A stretch of DNA of 48,151 bases from JBBRCX01 sp038204465 (lineage in GTDB: Bacteria > Planctomycetota > Phycisphaerae > Tepidisphaerales > Tepidisphaeraceae): positions 1 through 48,151 of the forward strand of contig JBBRCX010000025.1 of assembly GCA_038204465.1 (NCBI GenBank), given 5' to 3'. Under the pieces are notes generated by a model that was given only the letters and a program-made list of their open reading frames with translations, was not told the DNA's origin and searched no databases. Positions 33,874-41,671 of the stretch are shown here, in pieces (within the stretch, counting starts at the first letter, position 1; each line of letters starts with the position of its first letter). The position numbers and the translations under genes are program-made.

Positions 33874-33933
33874 ATGAAGGCCTGCGCCGATACCTGCCAG
33901 CACTGCGCGGATGCCTGCCGCGCCATGGCGGAT
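33874..33933 (+). pseudogene. Fragment resembling a four-helix copper-binding protein (DUF326/Csp)
   Basis: Next to the transposase remnant the plus strand reads MKACADTCQHCADACRAMADG with C-x3-C-x2-C-x3-C spacing, close to the C-terminal helix of copper-storage-type DUF326 proteins. The frame continues without resemblance. It could be the 3' end of a gene destroyed by insertion and deletion, or a chance match. Confidence 0.35.
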
Positions 33934-34195
33934 GGCCTGCCGAGCTCATCTCGCGCCGCCGCCGCCGTTCATCAGTCAACCCAGGCCGCCGCGCGCGGCG
34001 CACGGCGCGAATCCGCCGTGATGACTCGAAAGAAGACCGGACAAGCCCATGCGGTTTGGAATCTGTTCTCCCGAACGCACGAGGTCGGTGGAACTTGTTC
34101 GCGCTGGGGTCGTCGGAAGTTGATGCCAACCGCGTCACGAATCCCGTGTCTAGCCGTGAAGCTGTTTCCACCCTTTTTCTTCAAGGAGTTGCACC
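33934..34195. other. Gap between the remnants and the DUF4142 gene
   Basis: The whole interval 33704-34195 is about 490 bp and holds only the two remnants plus the 5' region of the DUF4142 gene. Frames across it are shadow-like. No confident promoter seen. Confidence 0.45.
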
Positions 34196-34795
34196 ATGAG
34201 TAAACGGATTTCGATGCTGGCCGCCCTGGCCTCTCTGGCACTGCTCGTCTCGTTCAACAGCGCCTTCGCCGCGGGCGACGATGATTTCATCAAGGAGGCC
34301 GCGAAGGGCGGCATGATGGAAGTAAAGCTCGGCAAGCTTGCCGTCCAGAACGCCGCCAGCGATCAGGTCAAGCGTTTCGGCCAGCGAATGGTCGACGATC
34401 ACAGCAAGGCCAACGACGAGTTGAAGACGATCGCCAAGGGTAAGAACGTCGAGCTGCCCAAGGAGGACGACGACAAGGAAGCGAAGGACATGTCGGACAA
34501 GCTCTCGAAGCTCAAGGGCGACGCGTTCGACAAGGCGTACATCACGCACATGGTCGCGGATCATGAAAAGGACGTGGCCGCGTTCGAGACCGAAGCGAAG
34601 GACGGAACCGATGACGAGGTCAAGGCCTTCGCTTCCAAGACGCTCCCCGTTCTGAAGGACCACCTGTCGCAAGCGAAGAAGATCGCCGACAACATGGGCG
34701 GCGACGCCGAAAAGGACGGCATGCGCGACGAAGGCGCCAAGGCGAGCAAGATTGTCGAACGCAAGGACGCCGATATGGGTACCGAAGCGAAGTAG
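34196..34795 (+). CDS. DUF4142 secreted helical-bundle protein
   Basis: 199 residues. Signal peptide MSKRISMLAALASLALLVSFNSAFA, then a ferritin-like four-helix bundle with DDFIKEAAKGGMMEVKLGKLAVQNAASDQVKRFGQRMVDDHSKANDELK and YITHMVADHEKDVAAFETEAK, both DUF4142 hallmarks. These periplasmic or outer-membrane proteins lack a settled function. AAGGAG lies 9 bases upstream of the ATG. Very Lys/Asp-rich. Monocistronic with its own terminator at 34819-34869. Confidence 0.93.
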   Translation: MSKRISMLAALASLALLVSFNSAFAAGDDDFIKEAAKGGMMEVKLGKLAVQNAASDQVKRFGQRMVDDHSKANDELKTIAKGKNVELPKEDDDKEAKDMSDKLSKLKGDAFDKAYITHMVADHEKDVAAFETEAKDGTDDEVKAFASKTLPVLKDHLSQAKKIADNMGGDAEKDGMRDEGAKASKIVERKDADMGTEAK

Positions 34796-34818
34796 TTCTT
34801 CCACCGCTGCCTTCAACG

Positions 34819-34869
34819 AGCGGGCTCGGCCCCGGCCAACGCCAGGATCCGAGCCCGCTCTCTTTGTCA
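34819..34869 (+). terminator. Rho-independent terminator of the DUF4142 gene
   Basis: Perfect 11-bp arms, AGCGGGCTCGG at 34819-34829 and its complement at 34849-34859, then CTCTCTTTGT. Begins 23 bp after the stop codon. Confidence 0.75.
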
Positions 34870-35183
34870 CCATGAAGTCAAGACCGTCGCTACTCCTCAC
34901 GGCATCGCGAGCCGAGCCGATATATTCATTATAGATTCTTTCTAACTGGTCAACAGCTCGCTCAGGTCAGATCCATTCCCGCGCTCCCGCGCCGCTTCGC
35001 ATCCACAAGTGGGGGCCTGGCAACCCACCGGCACTCTGCCGCACAAAGCGCGCCACCCCCTCGTCGCCCCGCGATCGCTTCCGAAATTCCAGCAGCGTGC
35101 GCCCACCGACGATATAATCCGATGACTGCTGCTTCTTGTGGTCGCGAAACGCGCGCCCGGGTAGCGGGTGCGCGAGCAGGGCG
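34870..35183. other. 314-bp gap before the HEAT-like lipoprotein
   Basis: Short frames on both strands look like shadows. A locally AT-rich piece around 34920-34950 (ATATATTCATTATAGATTCTTT region) may be promoter DNA. No RNA gene recognised. Confidence 0.4.
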
Positions 35184-35513
35184 ATGCTTATACCTGGTCG
35201 GATTCTCTGGGCCGTGGCGGTCCTGCTTGCCTGCGGCTGCGGCGGCCCGCCTCCCGTACGCAGCGTTGCCAATCCCGATCCCTCCGGAAAAGTGCCCGCC
35301 ATCAAGCAGGCCGTCCGCGACAACGACCGCACGAAGGTTCCACTCCTCGTGAAGGACCTCGACAGCGACGACCCCGCCGTCCGCTTCTACGCCATCGGCG
35401 GCCTCCAGCGACTCACCGGAGAAACCTTCGGCTACCGCTACAGCGACGACGAAGACCGCCGCAAGCCGGCCCTGAAACGCTGGCAACAATGGCTCGCCGA
35501 ACAACCAAAGTAG
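35184..35513 (+). CDS. Small lipoprotein with HEAT-repeat-like helices
   Basis: 109 residues from ATG 35184. The signal peptide MLIPGRILWAVAVLLAC ends in lipobox LLAC, so Cys17 would be lipidated. The mature part DRTKVPLLVKDLDSDDPAVRFYAIGGLQRLTGETFGY has the helix pattern of one HEAT-like repeat (as in PBS-lyase HEAT proteins) and a conserved-looking KRWQQWL end. Such proteins are numerous in planctomycetes. An extension to 35136 is Arg-rich and unlikely. Likely envelope-anchored binding protein of unknown partner. Confidence 0.72.
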   Translation: MLIPGRILWAVAVLLACGCGGPPPVRSVANPDPSGKVPAIKQAVRDNDRTKVPLLVKDLDSDDPAVRFYAIGGLQRLTGETFGYRYSDDEDRRKPALKRWQQWLAEQPK

Positions 35514-35569
35514 AGACAAGCAACAACGCGATTCCAACCCCAACCCGACCTACGATTACCAGAGAGCCC

Positions 35570-35601
35570 AATCGAAAATCGCAAATCGCAAATCGAAAAT
35601 C
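35570..35601. repeat. 7-bp tandem repeat directly before the anti-sigma gene
   Basis: Units AATCGAA (35570), AATCGCA (35577), AATCGCA (35584), AATCGAA (35591) and a partial AATCC (35598) end 2 bases before ATG 35604. They replace the normal Shine-Dalgarno region. Confidence 0.85.
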
Positions 35602-35603
35602 CC

Positions 35604-36047
35604 ATGCCCCTCCGCAAACCATCCTCGCCTTCCACCTCTGTGCCGCGGGTAAATTTGAATGTCACCAGCGACCCCGCTAATCTGGCCCCGGTCCGCCAGA
35701 GTTTCGAGCAATTCGCGATCGAGTGCGGCTTCGACGCCAGGGCGGTGGGCGACATCGGGCTCTGCATCAATGAAGCCATGGCCAACGTCACCCGTCACGC
35801 TTACCACGGCGCGACGGATCGCCCGATTGAAGTCGCCGCCGAGTACGCCAATGGCGCTCTTCGAATCACCCTTCGCGATTGGGGAACCGGCGAAAATCCT
35901 GCCGCGCGTTTACCCGCCGGCCACGACCCGGCCCGGCCCGGCGGACTTGGACTGATCTGCATGCGGAGCCTCATGGACCAGGTTATCTACGAACCGCAAC
36001 CGGACGGAATGCGGCTCACGCTAATCAAGAAGCGCGCAGCGGGTTGA
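35604..36047 (+). CDS. RsbW-type anti-sigma factor / serine kinase
   Basis: 147 residues, HATPase_c fold. Motifs: ARAVGDIGLCINEAMANVTRHAY (N box, about 46-68), LRDWGTG (G1) and GGLGLICMRSLMDQVIYE (G2 region). Such proteins bind a sigma factor and phosphorylate a STAS antagonist; the next gene encodes a STAS protein. Start is at ATG 35604, but a 7-bp tandem repeat fills the usual RBS position and no Shine-Dalgarno is visible, so initiation may be weak or the start may lie elsewhere. No sigma factor gene in the window. Confidence 0.88.
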   Translation: MPLRKPSSPSTSVPRVNLNVTSDPANLAPVRQSFEQFAIECGFDARAVGDIGLCINEAMANVTRHAYHGATDRPIEVAAEYANGALRITLRDWGTGENPAARLPAGHDPARPGGLGLICMRSLMDQVIYEPQPDGMRLTLIKKRAAG

Positions 36048-36093
36048 GCGGGGCGGAGGGTTGCGTCAACGCGCGATCCACGATCGAGGCATC

Positions 36094-36453
36094 ATGAGCG
36101 ACATTCAGACCAGCAGCGCATTGATTCCCACCGCACGCCGGGAGGGCGACTCGATCGTCCTGTGCGTCCGCGGTGAGATCGACCTGCACAACAGTCCCGA
36201 GGTGCGCACGGAGCTTCTCGGAATGCTGGCCAAGAATCAGCCGAAGAAGTTCGTCCTCAACCTCGCCCTTGTGCCCTATATGGACAGCAGCGCGGTCGCC
36301 GTCCTCGTCGAGGCGCGGCAGAAGATCAACAAGTGGGGCGGCAAAATCTACCTCACCGACCTGCAACCCCGCGTCAAAGGCCTGCTGGAGATTGCCCGCC
36401 TCGGCACCATCTTCGTCCTCTGCAAGGACGAGGCCGACGCCCTGTCGAAGTGA
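36094..36453 (+). CDS. STAS-domain protein, anti-sigma factor antagonist type
   Basis: 119 residues from ATG 36094 with GAGG eight bases upstream. SIVLCVRGEIDLHNSPEVRTELLGML, then VLNLALVPYMDSSAVAVLVEARQKI with the phosphorylatable Ser in MDSS (S65-S66). It follows the RsbW-type gene with a 46-bp gap, the usual partner-switch order reversed. It also precedes MCE transporter genes, where a STAS protein (MlaB) normally belongs. Partner-switch role is the first choice; an MlaB-like role is possible. Confidence 0.87.
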   Translation: MSDIQTSSALIPTARREGDSIVLCVRGEIDLHNSPEVRTELLGMLAKNQPKKFVLNLALVPYMDSSAVAVLVEARQKINKWGGKIYLTDLQPRVKGLLEIARLGTIFVLCKDEADALSK

Positions 36454-36648
36454 TTCCGGCGGGTGAGTCGAAGCGATGCAACAGAGGGGTGGAGCAGGAT
36501 GCGCGCCGCATCCAATGCGGATCGTGAGCTACCTCGCAGATCACCGACGTTAGTTAGACGAGACGCGTTTCGTTCATGTTCCCGGGCGCGGCATTGTCGT
36601 TGATGCGGTGCCAACAAAGAATAATTTGAAACTGAGCGCTACCACCGA

Positions 36649-36676
36649 TTGACTCCATTTGGAAAGAGTGTATCAT
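36649..36676 (+). promoter_or_regulatory. Putative promoter of the MCE/Mla operon
   Basis: TTGACT (36649-36654) and TATCAT (36671-36676) are 16 bp apart. Upstream of mlaE by about 226 bp. Confidence 0.5.
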
Positions 36677-36762
36677 GAATGTGTCGGCCCGGGCTGCCGG
36701 ACGGAGCATCGCGCGCTCTTTGACAAGCGAAGGATTGAAGCCCAAAAGAGCCGGCACAGGTC

Positions 36763-36792
36763 CACGAAAGCCCTCGAAAGCCCACGAAAGCC
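36763..36792. repeat. 10-bp tandem repeat in the MCE-operon leader
   Basis: Three units: CACGAAAGCC (36763), CTCGAAAGCC (36773) and CACGAAAGCC (36783), then CACC. One helical-turn period. Function unknown. Confidence 0.75.
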
Positions 36793-36902
36793 CACCATGG
36801 GGCGCTTTGAATCGCCGGCAAAGCGGTGACACCGAAGGGGGCAAGCGCTTCATGAGGCTCCAGGGCCCGGGGATGAGCCGGCAGGTCAGTGGTTGACGCA
36901 TC

Positions 36903-37742
36903 ATGGCTTCTTCGCAAACTAAGCAGCCGATGACCTACCTTCTCCGTCCTATCACCGCGATCGGGGAGCGGGCGCTGGGCCTGCTGGAATTCATCGGCGG
37001 CCTCGGCTACCTCCTGCTCGACACCGCCGTCGCCACGCGCCGCGCGCTCTTCTCCAGGCGCGGCCGGCGCATGGGCTGGAGCAACCTCTGGGCCCAGATG
37101 GTGCGGGTCGGCGTGAAGAGCGTCCCCATCGTCATGCTCGTCCTCTTCTGCATCGGCGCCATCCTGGCCCTGCAGATGGCGCCCATCCTGAGAAACTACG
37201 GCGCGCTCTCCCAGGTCGCGGACATCATTTCCATCGCCGTCTTCCGCGAGCTCGGTCCGCTTGTCAGCGCCATCGTCCTGACCGGTTTCGCCGGCGCCAG
37301 CATCGCCGCTGAAATGGGCGCCATGGTCGTCTCCGAAGAGATCGAGGCGATGCAGGCCCAGGCCATCTCTCCCATCCGCTTCCTCGTCGTCCCGCGCGTC
37401 CTCGCAACCGCCTGCATGATGGTCTGCGTCGCCGTCGTCGGCGATCTGCTCGGCGTCTGCGGCGGGCTGTTCATCTCCCGCTTCCTTCTGGGGATCAGCG
37501 CATCGCAGTACCTGCACCACACCTTCGACGCCATCCGCGTGCGCGACTTCGTCACGGGCCTCATCAAGGCCGGGGTCTTCGGTACCCTTATCAGCTCGCT
37601 CGCGTGTTACCTGGGCCTGAGCGTTACTGGCGGGGCCCAGGGGGTGGGCGTCGCGACCACCCGCACCGTCGTGCTCACGATCGTCGCCCTGATTACGGTG
37701 GACCTGCTCTTCACCGCGTTCTTCTACGCCTTTGATCTGTGA
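36903..37742 (+). CDS. mlaE: MCE/Mla ABC transporter permease
   Basis: 279 residues with the MlaE pattern: QMVRVGVKSVPIVMLVLFCIGAILALQMAPILRNYGA, then FRELGPLVSAIVLTGFAGASIAAEMGAMVVSEEIEAMQAQAISPIRFLVVPRVLA, and a last TM DLLFTAFFYAF. MlaE binds the ATPase MlaF and the MCE protein MlaD to move phospholipids between the membranes. It is followed 9 bp later by mlaF. The gene may be weakly initiated: only AGGTCAGTGG-type sequence precedes the ATG. Indicates an outer membrane in the organism. Confidence 0.95.
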   Translation: MASSQTKQPMTYLLRPITAIGERALGLLEFIGGLGYLLLDTAVATRRALFSRRGRRMGWSNLWAQMVRVGVKSVPIVMLVLFCIGAILALQMAPILRNYGALSQVADIISIAVFRELGPLVSAIVLTGFAGASIAAEMGAMVVSEEIEAMQAQAISPIRFLVVPRVLATACMMVCVAVVGDLLGVCGGLFISRFLLGISASQYLHHTFDAIRVRDFVTGLIKAGVFGTLISSLACYLGLSVTGGAQGVGVATTRTVVLTIVALITVDLLFTAFFYAFDL

Positions 37743-37751
37743 GTCCAAGCC

Positions 37752-38555
37752 ATGGCAGGCACCGCCATACGAGTCATCGACGTCACCAAGACCTACGACG
37801 GGCGCACCATCCTCGACCGCATCTGCCTCGACGTCATCGACGGCGAAACGCTGGTCATCCTCGGCGGCTCGGGCTCCGGCAAGTCGACCATGCTCCGCCT
37901 CATGATCGGCAACATCCGCTGCGACAGCGGCGACATCATCGGTCTCGGCAAGAGCGTCTGCGGAATGAGCGAGGACGAGCTCACCCAGTACCGTAAATCC
38001 ATCGGCGTCCTCTTCCAGAGCGCGGCGCTGTTCAATTCCATGACCGTCGCCGACAACGTGGCGCTGCCCCTGCGCGAACATACCGACCTGCCCGAAGAAA
38101 CCATCGAGATCATGGTGAAGATCAAGCTCGAGCTCGTCGACCTTCGCGAGCACGCCGACAAGATGCCCGCAGAGCTCTCCGGCGGAATGAAGAAGCGCGC
38201 GGGGCTCGCCCGGGCCATCGCCCTCGACCCCAAGGTGCTCTTCTACGATGAGCCCTCGGCCGGCCTCGATCCCGTCACCAGCGCCGAGATCGACCAGCTC
38301 ATCATTGACCTCAACCGAAAACTCGGCGTCACCAGCGTCGTCGTCACCCACGAAATGGACAGCGCCTTCCGAATCGCTGACCGCATGGTCCTCCTCGATG
38401 GCGGAAAATTCATCGCCGCGGGGACGCCCCTGGAAATGCGCGAATCGAAAAACCCGCTCGTCCACCAGTTCATTAACGGCCTCGCCGAAGGCCCCCTGAC
38501 CGATCGCCGGCGCGGCGGACAATACGAAGTCGATCTCCTAGGCGGACACCTGTAG
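37752..38555 (+). CDS. mlaF: MCE/Mla ABC transporter ATP-binding protein
   Basis: 267 residues. Walker A GGSGSGKST at 38-46, Q-loop LFQSAALFNSMTV, signature LSGGMKKRAGLARA, Walker B VLFYDEPSAGLDP, switch His in VVTHEMDSA. MlaF-type features include the NSMTVADNV and HTDLPEETI segments. It drives lipid transport through MlaE. Its stop codon TAG (38553-38555) lies inside a partial copy of the GTAGCACGGGCG repeat, so an intergenic repeat has touched the 3' end. Confidence 0.95.
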   Translation: MAGTAIRVIDVTKTYDGRTILDRICLDVIDGETLVILGGSGSGKSTMLRLMIGNIRCDSGDIIGLGKSVCGMSEDELTQYRKSIGVLFQSAALFNSMTVADNVALPLREHTDLPEETIEIMVKIKLELVDLREHADKMPAELSGGMKKRAGLARAIALDPKVLFYDEPSAGLDPVTSAEIDQLIIDLNRKLGVTSVVVTHEMDSAFRIADRMVLLDGGKFIAAGTPLEMRESKNPLVHQFINGLAEGPLTDRRRGGQYEVDLLGGHL

Positions 38556-38595
38556 CACGGGCGGCATCGCTGTAGCACGGGCGTCCCGCCCGTGC
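38551..38595. repeat. REP-like palindrome pair after mlaF
   Basis: A partial unit TGTAGCACGGGCG at 38551-38563 and a complete unit at 38571-38595 with 9-bp arms GCACGGGCG and CGCCCGTGC around TCC. Related to the palindrome after mlaD (39746-39768) and the core of 2106-2136. Confidence 0.85.
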
Positions 38596-38656
38596 AGAAA
38601 AACCCAGGCAAGCGAGTCATCTCAATTTCCGAAATAATTGCCTCGAAGGAGCATCC

Positions 38657-39742
38657 ATGAACAAAGAGCGCAACGCCTTCAAAGCCGGGCTTTTCATCGT
38701 CATCAGCCTCGTGCTCATCATCGCGATCATCGCGGGAGTGAAAGGCGTCAGTACCTTCTCCGAGGCCGCCGCGCACCGGAAAGTCAGCTTCCGGTTTTCG
38801 GATGACATCGGCGGCCTGCGCGTCGGCGACGACGTCCGCCTCGGCGGACTGAAAGTTGGCGTCATCCGCTCCATCCACCCCGTCGACCTCCAGGGCGCCG
38901 AGCCGCGGCTGATCGTCAATTTCACCATGCCCGCCAGCTACCCCCTGCGGTTGGGCGCACGCGTAGGCGTGCAGCAAACCATTACCGGCTCCGCCTCTCT
39001 CAATATCGAAAACCTCGGCGCCGGCGCTCCGCTCGCCGAAGGCGAAGTGATCGCTGGACGTCCGGACCCCAAGACCGCGCTCTTCGCCATGCTCGGCGAT
39101 CTCTCGCCCGACCTGCGCGCCGTTGTCTCTGACGTCCGCACCCAGACTGTCCCCAAAGTCAATGCGGGCATTGATCGGACCGGCGAAATGATGACCCAGA
39201 TCCGCGACCTTGTCGGCGACACCAAGACCGATATTCGCGGAACCATGTCCAACCTCAACGCCGCCAGCGGCACCGTCAAGGCGAAGGTCCCCGAGACGAT
39301 GGAGCGCGTGAACGGCCTGCTCGCAAAGCTCGACGGCACGGTTGACAAGGTCAAGACGACCCTCGAGGACGTGAAGCAGATCAGCTCATCCGCCAAGTCA
39401 GTGCTCGTCGGCAACCGTGGAAAACTGGATGGAATGATCGCATCGCTGAAGACAACCAGCGACAACCTCAAACACGCCAGCGCCGAAATCCGCCGCAGCC
39501 CCTGGCGGCTTCTTTACAAGCCCGGCGCGGGGGAGATGGCCAACCTCAACCTCTACGACTCCACGCGCCAGTTCGCCGATGGCGCCAACAGCCTCAATGA
39601 CGCCGCCCAGTCGCTTCGCGATGCCCTGCAGGACAAGCAGGCCGACCCGTCAAAGATCCAGGGTCTGGTAGAAAAGCTCGACCAGAGCTTCAACAACTTC
39701 CACCAGGTCGAAGACAAGCTCTGGACAAGAGTAAGGGAGTAA
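38657..39742 (+). CDS. mlaD: MCE-domain lipid transport protein
   Basis: 361 residues. One N-terminal TM at about 10-30 (AGLFIVISLVLIIAIIAGVKG), an MCE domain about 38-118 (KVSFRFSDDIGGLRVGDDVRLGGLKVGVIRSI, VGVQQTITGSASLNIEN), then a long helical, coiled-coil-like C-terminal half (about 150-340) that could form a tube or needle across the periplasm. Longer than E. coli MlaD (183 residues). GAAGGAG precedes the ATG. Third gene of the mlaEFD set; separated from mlaF by 101 bp containing REP-like repeats. Confidence 0.93.
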   Translation: MNKERNAFKAGLFIVISLVLIIAIIAGVKGVSTFSEAAAHRKVSFRFSDDIGGLRVGDDVRLGGLKVGVIRSIHPVDLQGAEPRLIVNFTMPASYPLRLGARVGVQQTITGSASLNIENLGAGAPLAEGEVIAGRPDPKTALFAMLGDLSPDLRAVVSDVRTQTVPKVNAGIDRTGEMMTQIRDLVGDTKTDIRGTMSNLNAASGTVKAKVPETMERVNGLLAKLDGTVDKVKTTLEDVKQISSSAKSVLVGNRGKLDGMIASLKTTSDNLKHASAEIRRSPWRLLYKPGAGEMANLNLYDSTRQFADGANSLNDAAQSLRDALQDKQADPSKIQGLVEKLDQSFNNFHQVEDKLWTRVRE

Positions 39743-39745
39743 TTC

Positions 39746-39768
39746 GTAGCACGGGCGTCCCGCCCGTG
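39746..39768. repeat. REP-like palindrome after mlaD
   Basis: GTAGCACGGGCGTCC...GCCCGTG with 8-bp arms CACGGGCG/CGCCCGTG and a TCC loop, starting 4 bases after the mlaD stop. Same unit as at 38571-38595. Confidence 0.85.
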
Positions 39769-39857
39769 TTAACCGTGTGCATGCTTCAAGCATATTGCTT
39801 TCGAAAGGCATGCCGACATCCGCCCCCCCGAATGTCCGACCCCCCAGCGAACAACCA

Positions 39858-40490
39858 CTACTCCACAACTGTCACCGCGATCCACCGCCGCCCGAATTCC
39901 TTCGCCGCTTCGTGCGACGAGAAGTAAACATCCAGCCGCCCGCCCTTGATGGCGCTGCCGCGGTCCACCACCTCCACCGGCCGTCCACCCGCGTAGCCAG
40001 GGATCTTCAGCATCGTCCCAAACGGCAGCACGTCCGTATCCGCTGCCACAAATCGGCCGCCGTTGTAACGCACCGACTTTCCGCTCGCGGTCAGGCCGAT
40101 CGCCTTCGGGCCGCAGCATTTCTTGCACGCGCAGTACGCCGTCACTTCCATCAACATCACGCGCGACCGGCCCACCCCGATCGAGCGCGCGGGAATCATC
40201 GCAGCGGCGAGAATCGCTGCGTCTTCGATGAGTTTCTCGTCGATCGATTTGCTCTTGACTGGCGAAGCCTGTTGGACGTCGTGAAGAAGTTCTGCGCTCG
40301 CGATCGGCGCCAGGGCCGGGAGAGCTTTGCTGCTCGGCGTCAAAGTCTCTATGCGATTCGATCGCACGCCGTAAAGGGGTTGGGCCTTGCTGGCGCCGAT
40401 AAGTGCGAAGCCCAGCATCGCCGCGCCAAACACCATCGCTGCGCGACGCACGCGACGAAGAACGGTCAGACTGAGCAAACTTTTTCTCAT
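39858..40490 (-). CDS. 3D-domain peptidoglycan-active protein
   Basis: 210 residues from ATG 40488-40490 (GGAGG upstream). N-terminal membrane anchor or signal (RAAMVFGAAMLGFALIGASKA), a linker, then the 3D domain at about 115-210: MEVTAYCACKKCCGP, the three conserved Asp in ADTDVLPFGT, VVDRGSAIKG and LDVYFSSHEAAKEFG. The fold is a double-psi beta barrel like lytic transglycosylases MltA/Rpf-linked YabE. Likely remodels cell-wall glycan in the periplasm. CACKKCCG adds a three-Cys cluster typical of the family. Confidence 0.9.
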   Translation of the reverse strand: MRKSLLSLTVLRRVRRAAMVFGAAMLGFALIGASKAQPLYGVRSNRIETLTPSSKALPALAPIASAELLHDVQQASPVKSKSIDEKLIEDAAILAAAMIPARSIGVGRSRVMLMEVTAYCACKKCCGPKAIGLTASGKSVRYNGGRFVAADTDVLPFGTMLKIPGYAGGRPVEVVDRGSAIKGGRLDVYFSSHEAAKEFGRRWIAVTVVE

Positions 40491-40824
40491 AGCCTCCAGC
40501 CGCAAAATATCGCTCAAGCCAACACCACTTTCGTTACGCGACTATACCGCGTTTGCGAACACTGGCCGATAAAACTTCAAGCCGCTCCGCCCCATCAGCC
40601 GGTTCGTATCAGTTGTTCGTTTTATCCCCGCGTCCTCCCTTCGTCAACGCACCCAATCCGCTCATCCCGGTTATCGGACCTCCGCCACAGCGTCCGGCTG
40701 CATCGCTCCCGCGCGCAATGGTTTATGACGCCTGTTGCCCGGATGCCACAGCATGAGAAATGCGGCAAGAACTGCGCGGCAGGGCCGGCGACGTCAACGC
40801 GATTTGCTCGAACCCACGGCGCAG
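40491..40824. other. 334-bp gap upstream of the 3D-domain gene
   Basis: Holds the promoter region of the 3D-domain gene but no confident hexamers. Short plus-strand frames are shadow-like. Nothing else seen. Confidence 0.45.
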
Positions 40825-40860
40825 AAAAAGGCCGGCGATTCGCTCTGCGAACCGCCGGCC
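40825..40860 (-). terminator. Rho-independent terminator of the B12-binding-like gene
   Basis: Arms GGCCGGCG (40830-40837) and CGCCGGCC (40853-40860) with inner TTCGC/GCGAA pairing and a TCT loop. On the minus strand the stem is followed by TTTTTCTG. It sits about 30 bp after the stop at 40892. Confidence 0.8.
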
Positions 40861-40891
40861 GGCGTCCATCAATCAGTTCATCGAGACTCGA

Positions 40892-41671
40892 TCAGGCAAT
40901 CTCCGCGACCGTGTCGGCTTCGCGGGTCGGGGCCGTCGTGCTCTTGCGTGCGGCTGCCTTGCGGATCCGCCGGGTGCGGCCCACGGTCTGCTGGTCGACA
41001 GTCGCCTTCCGTGTCGGGTGCTCGCTGGCAACCCGGATGGCATCCGCCGCGTCCGGGGCGTACAGGTCCGCGCCGATCTCCTCGGCGAGGCCCTCGGCGC
41101 GCTTGTAAATTCCGCCGCAGCACATGATCTGCATCTCCGGACAGCTGTTGACCTCGCGGAGATAATCGATCAGCTTCCGCACCGCCGGCACGCCGCTGGG
41201 AAGCGTGCCAAACAGCACGAGCAGGTCCGGGCGCAGGTCGCCGATCAGCTTCAAGACCTCATCCTCCGGAACGCCGCCGCCCCCGAAGCGCACCGTATAT
41301 CCGTCGCTCTCGAACAGATCAGCGCAGATCTGCCCGCCCAGCTCCTCCGGCTCGTCATTGCCGCAGAAGATCAAGACCTTCCTGTCCCGGGCGGGGCGGC
41401 GCGGCAGGCGGGCGCACAGCTGGTCGGTCAACACGCGGTTCAGGCGCGTCGCCAGGTTCAGGCTGCTGATGCTGATGCGATCTTCGCGATACAGCGACTG
41501 CAGCAGTTCCATCGTCGGCCAGACGAGCTTGGTCAACAGCTCATACGCTTCCACGCCGCATTCAATCGCATCGTCGATCACTTTGCGGCAGGCATCGCGA
41601 TCGCCGGCAAGCAGCGGCTCGAGATACGTGCGGGCCAGGTTGGTTTCCGATAGCTTGGGGGTAAGGCTCAT
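40892..41671 (-). CDS. Cobalamin-binding-domain-like protein lacking the usual histidine
   Basis: 259 residues. An N-terminal helical cap (about 10-85: LARTYLEPLLAGDRDACRKVIDDAIECGVEAYELLTKLVWPTMELLQSLYREDRISISS) then a Rossmann-like domain (KVLIFCGNDEPEELGGQICADLFESDGYTVRFGGGGVPEDEVLKLIGDLRPDLLVLFGT), the layout of B12-binding modules. The DxHxxG cobalamin ligand motif reads NDEPEELGG, and the cap lacks the EEH motif, so B12 binding is doubtful. A Lys/Arg-rich tail follows. AGGAG precedes ATG 41669-41671. May be a sensor or partner-binding relic. Confidence 0.8.
   Translation of the reverse strand: MSLTPKLSETNLARTYLEPLLAGDRDACRKVIDDAIECGVEAYELLTKLVWPTMELLQSLYREDRISISSLNLATRLNRVLTDQLCARLPRRPARDRKVLIFCGNDEPEELGGQICADLFESDGYTVRFGGGGVPEDEVLKLIGDLRPDLLVLFGTLPSGVPAVRKLIDYLREVNSCPEMQIMCCGGIYKRAEGLAEEIGADLYAPDAADAIRVASEHPTRKATVDQQTVGRTRRIRKAAARKSTTAPTREADTVAEIA

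Larger units (their letters stand above)
36454..36902. other. 449-bp gap before the MCE operon
   Basis: Contains a sigma-70-like promoter at 36649-36676 and a 10-bp tandem repeat at 36763-36792. Short frames here are shadows. The transcript leader of the MCE genes would be over 200 nt, room for regulation, but I see no known riboswitch fold. Confidence 0.5.

Noticed and set aside
36675..36896. 73-residue plus frame after the MCE promoter
   Set aside because: It overlaps the putative -10 and the 10-bp repeat, has no RBS and shows no conserved features.
36639..38522. 627-residue minus-strand frame
   Set aside because: It is opposite mlaE and mlaF, rich in Asp/Glu/Gly/His from complementary codons, and has no homology pattern.
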